59,500 nt of DNA from an uncultured Blastocatellia bacterium (GTDB lineage: Bacteria > Acidobacteriota > Blastocatellia > Chloracidobacteriales > Chloracidobacteriaceae). Where the stretch lies: positions 1 through 59,500 of the forward strand of contig CALGZC010000020.1 of the NCBI GenBank assembly GCA_937934745.1. The letters are read 5' to 3'. A program made the translations under genes and the position numbers. Positions 17,417 through 28,194 of the stretch are shown here, one piece after another (the first letter of the stretch is position 1; every line of letters starts with the position of its first letter). Under the pieces are notes generated by a model. That model was given only the letters and a program-made list of their open reading frames with translations. It searched no databases and had not been told where the DNA came from.

Positions 17417-19154
17417 CCCGCTCACCGACAAAGAACTGTTGTTCAAAGGGGCGCCTGCTTCGCCTGGGGTCGGGTTTGGACAGGTTGTGCGTTTGGTCCC
17501 GCAGAGCCGCCCGCCGTTATTTATCAACGTTTTACCACACCGTGTGCCGATTGAGATTGCGCGCGTCAAAAAAGCAATGCAGCGCGCACGCCGCCATCTT
17601 GAGACCGTCAAGCAGCATTTTCGGGAACAAGCCGATCAGGGTTCAGCACACTTGTTGGACACCTACATTCTCATGCTCGATGATGCAGCGCTAACGCGGT
17701 TAATTGAAGACAATATCCGGCAGCACCGGATCAACGCCGAGTGGGCCGTCAAGCGCGCCGTCGAGTCTCTGTTGGCAGGCTTTGACCGCATGGAGGATGG
17801 CTACCTGCGTCAACGGCGCGACGACATTCGGGATGTCGGGCAACAGTTGATCGGTATTCTCTCCGGTCAGCCGCTGCAGATTCCACCACTGGATGCGCCG
17901 GCGGTGATTTTTGCCGACGACATTTTGCCGACGATGTTGGCCGAGATGAATCCGGCCAATCTGAGCGGACTTGTCACCGATGCGGGAGGCATCATGACGC
18001 ACGCTGCGATCATTGTCCGCAGCTTGGGCGTGCCAGCCGTCTTCGGCGCACGTGAAGCACTTGACCACGCGACAGATGGGACTCCCTGTATTGTGGACGG
18101 CTCGCAGGGAGAGGTCATTTTGTATCCCCGACGCGCCACGCAGACCGTTTATCTGGGCCGGCGCGCCGCCGAGCAACGACTGCGCCGGGATGGTCTGAGC
18201 GCCGCACGCTTGCCGGCGGTGACGCGTGACGGCGTTCCGTGTCACTTGCTGGCCAACATTGAGATTCAATCCGAGTTGCCGGTTGTTGAGCGCTCGGGCG
18301 CGCACAGCATTGGTTTGTTCCGGTCGGAGTTCATTGTGCCCAGTGATGCTGAAATGATGCCCGATGAAGACACCCAATGCGCCGTGTATCAGGCCATCAT
18401 TCAGGCCTCGCCGGACGGCGTCGCAACGATTCGGACGTTTGATTTCAGCAGCGACACCTTGCCAGAGCCACTGCGCTTTGTTGAAACCAACCCTGCCCTG
18501 GGCTTGCACGGTGTGCGGTGGTGGCTTACCCAGGAGTCAGTTGCCAGAACACAACTGCGTGCGATGGTGCGTGCCGCTCACCTTGGGGAGGTCAAGATTC
18601 TGCTACCGCGCGTGACGTGTTTGAGTGAACTACGGACGGCGCGCCGCCTGCTCAACGAAACACTGCAGGAAGTCGGCGTCTCCGGTACCGTCCGCCAACA
18701 GATTGAGCTTGGCGTCATGATTGAGACGCCGGCCGCTGTGCTCATTGCCGAGCGGCTGGCACGGGAAAGTGACTTTCTCTCTATCGGCAGCAACGACCTC
18801 GTGCAGTATTTGCTGGCCAGTGACCGGGGTAATGAACGGGTCAGTGCATTACAGCAGCCGCTGCATCCGGCCATCTTGGCGAGTCTGCGGCTGGTGGTCA
18901 CAGCGGCCCGGTCGGCACACAAGGTGTTGACAATGTGTGGTGAAATGGCAGCCCAGCCGGCGTGCGCGCTGGCGTTACTGGGGCTTGGCCTGCGCCGGTT
19001 CAGTTTGTCCCCGGCAGCGCTGCCGGGATTCAAGGCAACGCTGCGCCGGCTCTCCGTACGAGAGGCCGAGCAGTTTATTGATCAAGCTCTAGGGCTTGAT
19101 ACTGCCGGCGAGGTTGCCGCCCGTGCCGAAGCCTATCTTGCCAAATTGGCCTGA
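17406..19154 (+). CDS. ptsI: PTS enzyme I (phosphoenolpyruvate-protein phosphotransferase)
   Basis: 582 residues. The ATG at 17406 has AGGAGG seven bases upstream and lies inside the end of the HPr gene. The active histidine is His199 in GGIMTHAAI. The C-terminal PEP-binding barrel has GVMIETPAAVLIAERLA, IGSNDLVQYLLASDRGN and the catalytic Cys511 in TMCGEMA. It transfers phosphate from PEP to HPr. With EIIA and HPr it makes a complete phosphorelay without a sugar permease in view, so the output is probably regulatory. RapZ, often linked to this PTS branch, is 27 kb away. Confidence 0.96.
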   Translation: MSSSPLTDKELLFKGAPASPGVGFGQVVRLVPQSRPPLFINVLPHRVPIEIARVKKAMQRARRHLETVKQHFREQADQGSAHLLDTYILMLDDAALTRLIEDNIRQHRINAEWAVKRAVESLLAGFDRMEDGYLRQRRDDIRDVGQQLIGILSGQPLQIPPLDAPAVIFADDILPTMLAEMNPANLSGLVTDAGGIMTHAAIIVRSLGVPAVFGAREALDHATDGTPCIVDGSQGEVILYPRRATQTVYLGRRAAEQRLRRDGLSAARLPAVTRDGVPCHLLANIEIQSELPVVERSGAHSIGLFRSEFIVPSDAEMMPDEDTQCAVYQAIIQASPDGVATIRTFDFSSDTLPEPLRFVETNPALGLHGVRWWLTQESVARTQLRAMVRAAHLGEVKILLPRVTCLSELRTARRLLNETLQEVGVSGTVRQQIELGVMIETPAAVLIAERLARESDFLSIGSNDLVQYLLASDRGNERVSALQQPLHPAILASLRLVVTAARSAHKVLTMCGEMAAQPACALALLGLGLRRFSLSPAALPGFKATLRRLSVREAEQFIDQALGLDTAGEVAARAEAYLAKLA

Positions 19155-19910
19155 CCCGACGTGCGCTGAGCTGCCGCCGTTCAGGGCCGGGAAGGATCGC
19201 GTTGATGGCCGTTGCGACGCCCGGCAAGCTGTCCCTGTTTGGGTTTCAGTTGAGGAATGACGGTGGCTCGATAGACCGGTGCGCGATGGAAAGCGGCGCC
19301 CCACCGCAGCTTGCAGCCAAGTCGGACGGCGCCGTTGACGCGCCGCTGCGCAGCTTCAGGTGTCCGCCAGGCGCTTGCGCACAGCGCAGCAGCCGGTCTC
19401 CTCCCCCTGAGTCGCCACCTGAGGTTCAGCTACAAAAAGCCCACGTCTCCAGCCCAGCAGTGGCAACGCCCGCCGCGACTGCCTGCCCAAGACCTTGACC
19501 ACAATCGGTCAAACCCACGCGATGGTGGGGCGCAAGGTCTGGCAGGTGCGGCATCTGTCCACGTCGGCGACCGCCGCCGGGTGTCGGCAGACAAGCGCCG
19601 TTTGTTCAGCCGGGTTTGCGCGCGAGGCAGGCAGCTTTTGAGACTCAACGCCGATTGAGTTGGCGCGATTCCAGTTCTTGCGCGCGGGGGGCAAGAACTG
19701 GGAGACGAAGGGGTAGGATTTGGCAAGACACGGTTGCCGGGCGCGTCCGGCACGCCCGGATGGTCTGTGGAGCGCGCACAGGGGCATGTCAAGTTAGTGT
19801 TGGCCGTCTGCGGCTTCCTTGGGGGGCCCGACAGGGTGCTGGCCTCCAGGGAACGCATCATGCTGCGCCGGCCGGTTTTGCGCCGCTCCCAGGCGCACAG
19901 CTTGCACAGC
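19155..19910. other. Non-coding, structured region; possible transposon scar
   Basis: Open frames here on both strands have no starts, ribosome sites or family character. Several hairpins occur on the 3' side: ACTCAA/TTGAGT (19643-19660), an 11-bp perfect stem with a 9-base loop (19671-19701) and CCGGGCG/CGCCCGG (about 19737-19759). Just after them, CGGATGGTCTGTGGAGCG matches 17 of 18 bases of the tnpB-like tail at 57-74. It may be a decayed mobile element or a structured RNA. Confidence 0.4.
19671..19701. repeat. Perfect 11-bp hairpin
   Basis: CCAGTTCTTGC (19671-19681) and GCAAGAACTGG (19691-19701) flank a G-rich 9-base loop. There is no T-tract next to it. Confidence 0.65.
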
Positions 19911-22103
19911 TCAGACAATCCGCACCTCCACAATTTGATCCCGCCGCACAAGTCGGTCGAGCGTTTCCAGTCCGTTCACCACTTGGCCAAAGCACGTGTA
20001 ACCACCGTCCAGGTGCGGCTGCGGGAGGTGGCAGATAAACCACTGGCTTCCGCCCGTGTCTTTCCCGGAAAGCGCCATACCAACACTACCCCGGACGAAG
20101 GGACGTAGGTTGATTTCGCAGCGGATTTGGTAACCCGGACCGCCATCGCCGTCTCCACGCGGATCGCCGCCCTGTACGACAAAGTTCGGTACGACCCGGT
20201 GGAATGTCAAAGCATTGAAAAAGCCGCGTTCCGCCAGCTTCAGGAAGTTCTCTACGGTCAGCGGCGCATCTTCGGAGAAGAGCTCCAGCGTGAGCTCACC
20301 CTTGGTTGTCAGCACAACAGCGCGCGGATGCCGGGCGTGCTGCCGGATCAGGCGTCCATAGAATGCTTCCCTGTGAGGCACGCGACAGATACCGACGCGC
20401 TGACGCAACGCCGTGATCTGCGCTGCCCGTGCCTTTTCATCCAGGGTGTTCGGTAGGCGGCGCAGCAGGATATCCCCGGCCCGTTTGCGTACCAGCCAAT
20501 CTTTATCGCGGAGTGCGGCTTCAAACACGGTCTGGGTTTCGGGGTGGGGATCGGTGGCCAGCGCATTGAGCATAGCCAGGCGGGCATCATTTTGTGGGTC
20601 GTTTTGGGCTGCCTGGAAGGCCGTTGCCAGTGCGGTTCGAGTCACTGCGCTTGGCGGCAGGGCCGCCAACGCCGTGGCTGCCGTCGCACGAACCATCACG
20701 TCAGGATGGAGCAGTTCTGAAATCCAGAACTGAGCCTGCTCGGAAGTTCTTGGGACGGCATCCAGCAGCGCCTTCCGGGCGCGTGCGTCTAGGTCAGGCT
20801 GGGCCAGGAACATCTCCAGGACGCGCGCGCGTCGTTCGTCATCGGCCGGCAAGATGGACAGTCCGGCGAAGTAGTTGGACTGCGCCCACCAATTGTCGGT
20901 CGGCGGGAGGCGTGGCGCTGTGTCCAAACCGAAGAAGGCGTCTGCTCCCAACCGCGCCAACGCGACTTCAACTTCCGGGTTGGCACCGACGTATCCGGTT
21001 GGCAGCAGCCGCAGCCGTTCCAACAGGGGTTGGGCAGCGACTGCCTTTAGCCGGCCGAGCGTCTCGACCAGAGTGAGCATGGGCAGTAGCCCCGGCCAGG
21101 TTGGACGCTCGGCGGCCGGTACATCGGCATACTGCACCAACGCTTGTTCCAGGACCGTGATGAGCTTGGGTATGACCACTTCCGGAACGCGCGTCAGGGC
21201 CAGCGCCCGCAGGACAGCAATCTGCACCACGACGCCTTTGGCATCCAATGCTCCCAGTAACACATCCGTTGTTTCGGCATCCCCCAAAGCGCCCAGTACC
21301 CGCGCTAGCGCCACACGGACAACGTCCTGCCGTTCCCCCTGGAAATACCTCCGCAGGTTTTCGCGCTCACGCACCAGCGCCTGACCCACCTCCGGTAAGT
21401 CGCTCAAGCGGGCCAGTGCATTGGCTGCGTGGAAACGAATCGCGCCGTTATGGGATGACAACTGCTTGAGGAGTGCCGGCGCACTTTGCGCTTGCCGCAT
21501 GCGCATTGCGGCCGTCAAGCACAGTGCTGCCAATGCTTCTGCCTCACTGCCGGCCGGGATGGTTTCCGTCGGGGGTGGCAGCGAGTCCAGCACGTCCGCC
21601 AGCAAGGTCTGCACGGTATCCGCGTCGAGCGTCTGAGTGTTGGCGGCGACAATCTTCCCGATCGCTTCGGCGCAGCGGCCACGCACGGCATCAGTTTCGG
21701 TCCTGCGCCGTAAGGTCTGCCGCAAATCCTCTATCGGTTCGGTGCTCTCCAGTTCACCAATGGCAAAGGCTGCCATTGCGCGGACTTGTGGGTTATCGTC
21801 ATCATAGAGTCGCTCCAGGAGGAAGCGATAAGCGCGTGCGTCGCCAATCCGGCCAAGGGCGAGACAGGCGCGCCGGCGAACACGTGCGTTTGGAGAGCTG
21901 AGCAGATCAATGAACTCTTCCTCACTGTAGTAGCGTTCGTCCTCAAGCTGCAATAAGCGCGCAAACAGCCGCTGCGCCGCATGGGTGCGGCCCAGCACCG
22001 GCGGTGTCTGGCGGCGGCGCTGCGCAAGGGCCGTCCACGACCATCCGGGAAGCAGACAGAAAATCGAAAGAAAACGACGACGGGTTAGCATCAGTGAATG
22101 CAT
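19911..22103 (-). CDS. Tat-exported HEAT-repeat protein fused to a cyclophilin-type peptidyl-prolyl isomerase
   Basis: 730 residues. The N-terminus has a twin-arginine signal (LTRRRFLSIF, hydrophobic run, then ALAQ). Residues about 55-560 are HEAT repeats (ARVRRRACLALGRIGDARAY, NPQVRAMAAFAIGELE). Residues about 575-730 are a full cyclophilin domain: LTTKGELTLELFSEDAP, FHRVVPNFVVQGGDPRGDGD, GMALSGKDTGGSQWFI and YTCFGQVVNGLE, keeping the catalytic Arg of FHR and the Gln/Phe pocket residues. It would isomerise prolyl bonds of proteins held by the HEAT scaffold in the periplasm. It follows ftsH by 62 bases on the same strand, with a probable terminator between. Confidence 0.92.
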   Translation of the reverse strand: MHSLMLTRRRFLSIFCLLPGWSWTALAQRRRQTPPVLGRTHAAQRLFARLLQLEDERYYSEEEFIDLLSSPNARVRRRACLALGRIGDARAYRFLLERLYDDDNPQVRAMAAFAIGELESTEPIEDLRQTLRRRTETDAVRGRCAEAIGKIVAANTQTLDADTVQTLLADVLDSLPPPTETIPAGSEAEALAALCLTAAMRMRQAQSAPALLKQLSSHNGAIRFHAANALARLSDLPEVGQALVRERENLRRYFQGERQDVVRVALARVLGALGDAETTDVLLGALDAKGVVVQIAVLRALALTRVPEVVIPKLITVLEQALVQYADVPAAERPTWPGLLPMLTLVETLGRLKAVAAQPLLERLRLLPTGYVGANPEVEVALARLGADAFFGLDTAPRLPPTDNWWAQSNYFAGLSILPADDERRARVLEMFLAQPDLDARARKALLDAVPRTSEQAQFWISELLHPDVMVRATAATALAALPPSAVTRTALATAFQAAQNDPQNDARLAMLNALATDPHPETQTVFEAALRDKDWLVRKRAGDILLRRLPNTLDEKARAAQITALRQRVGICRVPHREAFYGRLIRQHARHPRAVVLTTKGELTLELFSEDAPLTVENFLKLAERGFFNALTFHRVVPNFVVQGGDPRGDGDGGPGYQIRCEINLRPFVRGSVGMALSGKDTGGSQWFICHLPQPHLDGGYTCFGQVVNGLETLDRLVRRDQIVEVRIV

Positions 22104-22165
22104 TGTCTAAGACACTCGTGTGCCTCGGAACACTGCGTGTCCCACTGGCAGACCGAAAAAACAGC

Positions 22166-24004
<1,839 letters not shown>

Positions 24005-24042
24005 AACTATCGTCCCCCACTGAAGCTACCATGTCAGCTACC

Positions 24043-25581
24043 ATGTCGGCGCGTGCGTTAATGGTGCTTGGAACGGCGTCTCATGTCGGCAAGTCACTGC
24101 TGGCAACTGGATTGTGCCGTATTTTGCGGCAGAACGGCTATCGTGTTGCGCCTTTCAAGGCACAAAACATGGCGCTGAACTCGGCGGCGACGCCTGACGG
24201 CGGCGAAATCGGTCGAGCGCAGGCGCTGCAGGCCGAAGCCTGTGATCTTGCGCCAACAACCGATATGAACCCGATCCTGATTAAGCCGTCATCCGACCAG
24301 ACGGCGCAGTATGTTGTGCAGGGCAAGGTGTGGCGCAACCTGACGGCGCGCGACTACTTCGATTTTCGTGTCCGTGAGTTGTTCCCACGAGTCTTGGCGA
24401 GCTACCGGCGGCTGGCCGCCCAGTATGATGTGGTCGTCCTGGAAGGGGCCGGCTCGCCGGCCGAAATCAACCTGCGCGACCGTGACATTGTCAACATGCG
24501 CATGGCGCACGCGGCCGACGCGGCGTGTATCTTGGTCGGGGATATTGACCGGGGTGGCGTGTTTGCGGCGCTGGTCGGGACGTTGGTTCTGTTGGACGCG
24601 CAGGATCGGCAACGCATCCGTGGCACGGTGATCAACAAGTTTCGCGGCGACCGGGCCCTGCTTGAGCCGGGGCTGGCGCTGCTGGAAGCCCATACCCGGC
24701 GGCCGTGCGTCGGCGTCGTGCCCTACTTGCCGAACCTCGGCCTCGAGGAGGAAGACAGTGTGGCGTTGGAAAGCCGCCGGACGGCCGCCCAAATGTGGCA
24801 GCCTTTGGATGACGGGCGTGATCGTTTGCTGCGGATCGGCGTTGTGGTGCTGCCGCTGATGTCCAATTTTACGGATTTTGATGCCCTCGCTGCCGAGCCG
24901 TCAGTCGCGTTGGCCTTTCTCGACCGCCCGGAGGACATTGCTGCCGCCGATGTCCTGATTCTGCCGGGAACTAAGCAGACCGTACACGACCTGCGCTTTT
25001 TACATGAGCGAGGTTTTGTGGCGGCGCTGCGCGCCCACGCGCAGCACAAGCCGCTCATCGGTCTCTGCGGGGGGATGCAAATGCTGGGAAGGCGCATCGA
25101 AGACCCTTTTGCCGTGGAAGGCGGTGGCGCAGCGGATGGGCTTGGTTTCCTGCCGATTGTCACCGTCCTACAACGCGAGAAAACGACGACACCGGCAGTC
25201 GGCCGGCTGCGAACACCGACGTTGTTCGGAGTGCCTATCGCCCAGCCGCAGGCCAAAGGCTATGAAATCCACATGGGGGAGACGGTTTATGCACCCGGCG
25301 CCACACCCCTGTTGACCCTGGTGCGAGCAACCGGTGCGACGCTGCCTGACGGTGCCGCTTCAGCCGACGGCCTGGTGATCGGAACGTACTTGCACGGTTT
25401 GTTTGACGACGATGACTTCCGCCGCTCGTTCATCACTGCTGCGCGGACGGCGCTGAATTTAGCTCCGGCAACAGAATTTCAACCCTATCGGGCAGAGCGT
25501 CGCCGCCGACTGGATCGCCTGGCCGACGCCTGTCGGCAGGCGCTGGATGTGGCTGCCATCCAACGCTGGTTGGGTTTTTAG
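24043..25581 (+). CDS. cobQ: Cobyric acid synthase
   Basis: 512 residues from the ATG at 24043, giving the usual MSARALMVLGTASHVGKS; another ATG at 24031 adds four residues. The N-terminal P-loop like synthetase domain includes FKAQNMALNS and VVLEGAGSPAEINL. The C-terminal glutamine amidotransferase domain has the nucleophile in LCGGMQMLG and the His in GTYLHGLFDDD. It amidates four side chains of adenosylcobyrinic acid a,c-diamide. No other cobalamin gene and no B12 riboswitch is seen near it. It may supply the cofactor of the CarH-like regulator. Confidence 0.95.
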   Translation: MSARALMVLGTASHVGKSLLATGLCRILRQNGYRVAPFKAQNMALNSAATPDGGEIGRAQALQAEACDLAPTTDMNPILIKPSSDQTAQYVVQGKVWRNLTARDYFDFRVRELFPRVLASYRRLAAQYDVVVLEGAGSPAEINLRDRDIVNMRMAHAADAACILVGDIDRGGVFAALVGTLVLLDAQDRQRIRGTVINKFRGDRALLEPGLALLEAHTRRPCVGVVPYLPNLGLEEEDSVALESRRTAAQMWQPLDDGRDRLLRIGVVVLPLMSNFTDFDALAAEPSVALAFLDRPEDIAAADVLILPGTKQTVHDLRFLHERGFVAALRAHAQHKPLIGLCGGMQMLGRRIEDPFAVEGGGAADGLGFLPIVTVLQREKTTTPAVGRLRTPTLFGVPIAQPQAKGYEIHMGETVYAPGATPLLTLVRATGATLPDGAASADGLVIGTYLHGLFDDDDFRRSFITAARTALNLAPATEFQPYRAERRRRLDRLADACRQALDVAAIQRWLGF

Positions 25582-25641
25582 AGATCGGCGCAGGCGTTGG
25601 GTGCATTCCACTTGCCCAGAATCGGCCCGGCAACTTGGTCT

Positions 25642-26721
25642 TCAACCAGACAGGAGAGCCTCCACAATGCGCCCGGCCGCCCGGCCGTCCCAGAGCGCCG
25701 GACGGCGCGGTTCAATCGGGTAAGGCCCACTCAGACAGGCTTCGGCCGCAGACAAAATGGCAGCGGGATTCGTTCCAACGACACGATTTGTCCCCTCCCA
25801 AACGGTGATGGGACGCTCGGTTGTTGGACGCAACGTAAGACAGGGAACACCTAGCGCCGTTGTTTCCTCCTGTAAGCCACCGGAATCCGTCAACACAAGC
25901 CGCGCCTGTCGCCACAGTTGTAGGAAATCCAGATAACCCAGGGGCGGCAGATAACGCAGTCTTGGCCCGGGCGGCAGGCTGAGTGCATCCAATCGCGACC
26001 GTGTTCGCGGATGAACCGGAAAGATGACCGGCAGGCGTTCGGACAACTGGACGAGCGCCGCCAGCAGCCGGCGCAGGGTTGGCGGGTCGTCCACGTTCGA
26101 AGGACGGTGCAGGGTCACAACGGCATAGGTTCCCGGCGACAGTTCTAAGGTGTCGAGTATCGGAGATGCCATGGCGCGGGGCAACGCTGCCAAGAGGCTG
26201 TCCACCATCACGTTGCCGACGCGCCGAATGCGCTCCGGCGCAATGCCCTCGCGCACAAGGTTGGCGTCGGCATCGGCGCTGGGTGTCAACAACAAATCGG
26301 CCACGGCGTCCACCAGGCGACGATTGATTTCTTCCGGCATGGTGCGATCGAAGCTGCGTAGTCCGGCTTCAACATGCGCGACGCGCAAACCACATTTGAC
26401 GGCTGTCAGCGTTGCCGCCAATGTTGCATTCACATCGCCAACAACCACCACCCAGTCCGGCTTTTCCTGCCGAAGCACAGGCTCCAGCGCCAACATCGTG
26501 CGCGCCGTTTGCTCGGTGTGTGTCCCCGACCCAATTCCCAACGCATAGTGAGGTGGCGGTAGGCGCAGATCATGAAGAAAGGCATCAACCAATGCGGCAT
26601 CATAGTGCTGCCCGGTATGGACAATGCAGTGGCGCACTGCAGCGTGCTGTGCCAGTTCCCAGGCAATGGGAGCAAGTTTGACAAAATTCGGGCGGGCACC
26701 GACGACGCTACAGATGTTCAT
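25642..26721 (-). CDS. wecB: UDP-N-acetylglucosamine 2-epimerase (non-hydrolysing)
   Basis: 359 residues from the ATG at 26721 (MNICSVVGARPNFVKLAP); an in-frame ATG at 26736 adds five. Family motifs are HTGQHYD, VVGDVNATLA, HVEAGLRSFDRTMPEEINR, TLHRPSNVD and TDSGGLQEETTALGVPCLTL. It interconverts UDP-GlcNAc and UDP-ManNAc for surface polysaccharide. It is convergent with cobQ (60 bases, no clear terminator) and divergent from the next small gene. It stands apart from other sugar genes. Confidence 0.93.
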   Translation of the reverse strand: MNICSVVGARPNFVKLAPIAWELAQHAAVRHCIVHTGQHYDAALVDAFLHDLRLPPPHYALGIGSGTHTEQTARTMLALEPVLRQEKPDWVVVVGDVNATLAATLTAVKCGLRVAHVEAGLRSFDRTMPEEINRRLVDAVADLLLTPSADADANLVREGIAPERIRRVGNVMVDSLLAALPRAMASPILDTLELSPGTYAVVTLHRPSNVDDPPTLRRLLAALVQLSERLPVIFPVHPRTRSRLDALSLPPGPRLRYLPPLGYLDFLQLWRQARLVLTDSGGLQEETTALGVPCLTLRPTTERPITVWEGTNRVVGTNPAAILSAAEACLSGPYPIEPRRPALWDGRAAGRIVEALLSG

Positions 26722-26930
26722 CCAAATTTTCGGCAAAGCGTCAGAGCTTAGGAAGAAAGTTTTTCATCTGGCGGGCAAGATCGTTTGGCCGGCCACATTC
26801 GCCCGTGAAGGGGTTCCTCACGATGATAGGCAACGCAGCAACTGCAAACCATTAGGTAGCGTGATTTGTAGCGTCATGCTTGGTAACTCAACGCAGCACA
26901 CGGTAGCTTTGTCGGGAGGTTTTTCAACCT

Positions 26931-27251
26931 ATGGGAGAACCAATGTACGGTATGCGACGCGCCAACGGTGAGTGGTTGACCACCGAAATTGACGGCGTCC
27001 GCTGTCTGCCGGTGTGCCGTGATGCCACCGCCGCACGGCGTGTTCACAGGCGGGTGGGGACATTGCTGGTGTATCGCCCACAGCCGTTGGATGCCAAGGT
27101 CATCGAGCGCCTGACACGCCAGACACCAGACTTGAAGTTCTGGCTGGTGGACGATTTTGATCCCAAGGCCGATTTGACACCCGGGCAGTGGTTATCGCCC
27201 GATGAGGTCATCACAACAGGCCACGACGATGACTACGCGGTAGCAGCCTGA
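26931..27251 (+). CDS. Hypothetical small protein
   Basis: 106 residues of no recognised family. GGGAGG lies ten bases before the ATG at 26931; an ATG at 26943 also has a purine-rich site. The middle (HRRVGTLLVYRPQPLDAKVI) and an acidic tail (TTGHDDDYAVAA) suggest a soluble cytoplasmic protein. It sits 19 bases before a radical SAM gene in the same direction and may be co-expressed. Its codon use resembles the neighbours. Confidence 0.6.
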   Translation: MGEPMYGMRRANGEWLTTEIDGVRCLPVCRDATAARRVHRRVGTLLVYRPQPLDAKVIERLTRQTPDLKFWLVDDFDPKADLTPGQWLSPDEVITTGHDDDYAVAA

Positions 27252-27270
27252 GACAAAGCCCCAACCGACG

Positions 27271-28095
27271 ATGGACCGACCAGCCGCACGAGCAACCGAC
27301 ATGGCACACGACATTGATCCGACAACGCAACTGCACCTGACGTACGTGTACGGCCCGGTGCCATCGCGTCGGTTGGGGCTGAGTTTAGGCGTCAACCCGC
27401 TGCCGGTGGAAACCAAAGTGTGTAACTTTGACTGTCCGTACTGCGAGTGTGGTTGGACGGTTTCCGACCGCCCAACCGGACGTCTGCCGAGCGTCGAGGT
27501 GCTTGTCTCCGAACTGGAGACCAAACTCGCCGCTTGCCGCGAACGGGGCCTGCACCTCGATGCAATTACCTTCGCCGGTAATGGTGAGCCGACCTTACAC
27601 CCCAACTTTCGCCAGATTCTTGAAACTGCCTGTCGGCTGCGCGATACCTATGCTCCACAGGCCAAGGTCGCGGTTCTGACCAACGCGACCCGTCTGCGTC
27701 AACCGGATGTCCGCGCCGGGCTGATGCGGGCCGACATCCGGCAGTTCAAACTTGATGCCGGTACGGAGACAATGTTTCGGCGGGTCGATCGGCCGTTTGG
27801 TAAGCTGACGTTGGCACGCATTGTGGACGACATCTGCGCCTTTGATGCGCCTAAAATGCTGCAGAGCATGTTTTTCCGCGGTCGGTCGGGGGGCGCACTA
27901 ATTGATAACACTGCCCCTGAGGAAGTCGCCGCTTGGCTTCAGCATGTGGCGCGGATTCATCCCACGGAAGTGCATCTGTACAGCCTAGATCGCACGGCCG
28001 CTGAGCCGACGCTGGAAAAGGTCACGCAAGCCGAGCTTGAGGCCATTGCAGAGCAAGTGCGGGCGTTGGGCATACCGGCCGTGACCTATTCGTGA
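27271..28095 (+). CDS. Radical SAM protein (COG0731-like)
   Basis: 274 residues; the start may instead be the ATG at 27301. The Fe-S motif is CNFDCPYC with Cys51, Cys55 and Cys58; Cys60 follows. The preceding YGPVPSRRLGLSLGVNPLP and the later TFAGNGEPTLHPNF (the glycine-rich SAM-binding strand) match a widespread family grouped with wyosine-synthase-like enzymes whose substrate is mostly unknown. The bacterial members do not make wyosine. No extra Fe-S domain is seen at the C-terminus. Confidence 0.88.
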   Translation: MDRPAARATDMAHDIDPTTQLHLTYVYGPVPSRRLGLSLGVNPLPVETKVCNFDCPYCECGWTVSDRPTGRLPSVEVLVSELETKLAACRERGLHLDAITFAGNGEPTLHPNFRQILETACRLRDTYAPQAKVAVLTNATRLRQPDVRAGLMRADIRQFKLDAGTETMFRRVDRPFGKLTLARIVDDICAFDAPKMLQSMFFRGRSGGALIDNTAPEEVAAWLQHVARIHPTEVHLYSLDRTAAEPTLEKVTQAELEAIAEQVRALGIPAVTYS

Positions 28096-28194
28096 CCTCC
28101 TCTTCGTGAACTCCTCGCGTTCCTCTGATGTAGAGACTCACGCAGGCGACACGCCCGTGCAGACGTGTCCCCAAGGCCGTTTCAGGCACACGGC

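Noticed and set aside
19430-19951. 173-codon minus-strand frame in the gap after ptsI
   Set aside because: It overlaps the HEAT-cyclophilin end, is Arg/Pro/Ser-rich and has no start signal; treated as non-coding.
24005-24042. B12 riboswitch in front of cobQ
   Set aside because: The gap is too short and lacks the B12 box.
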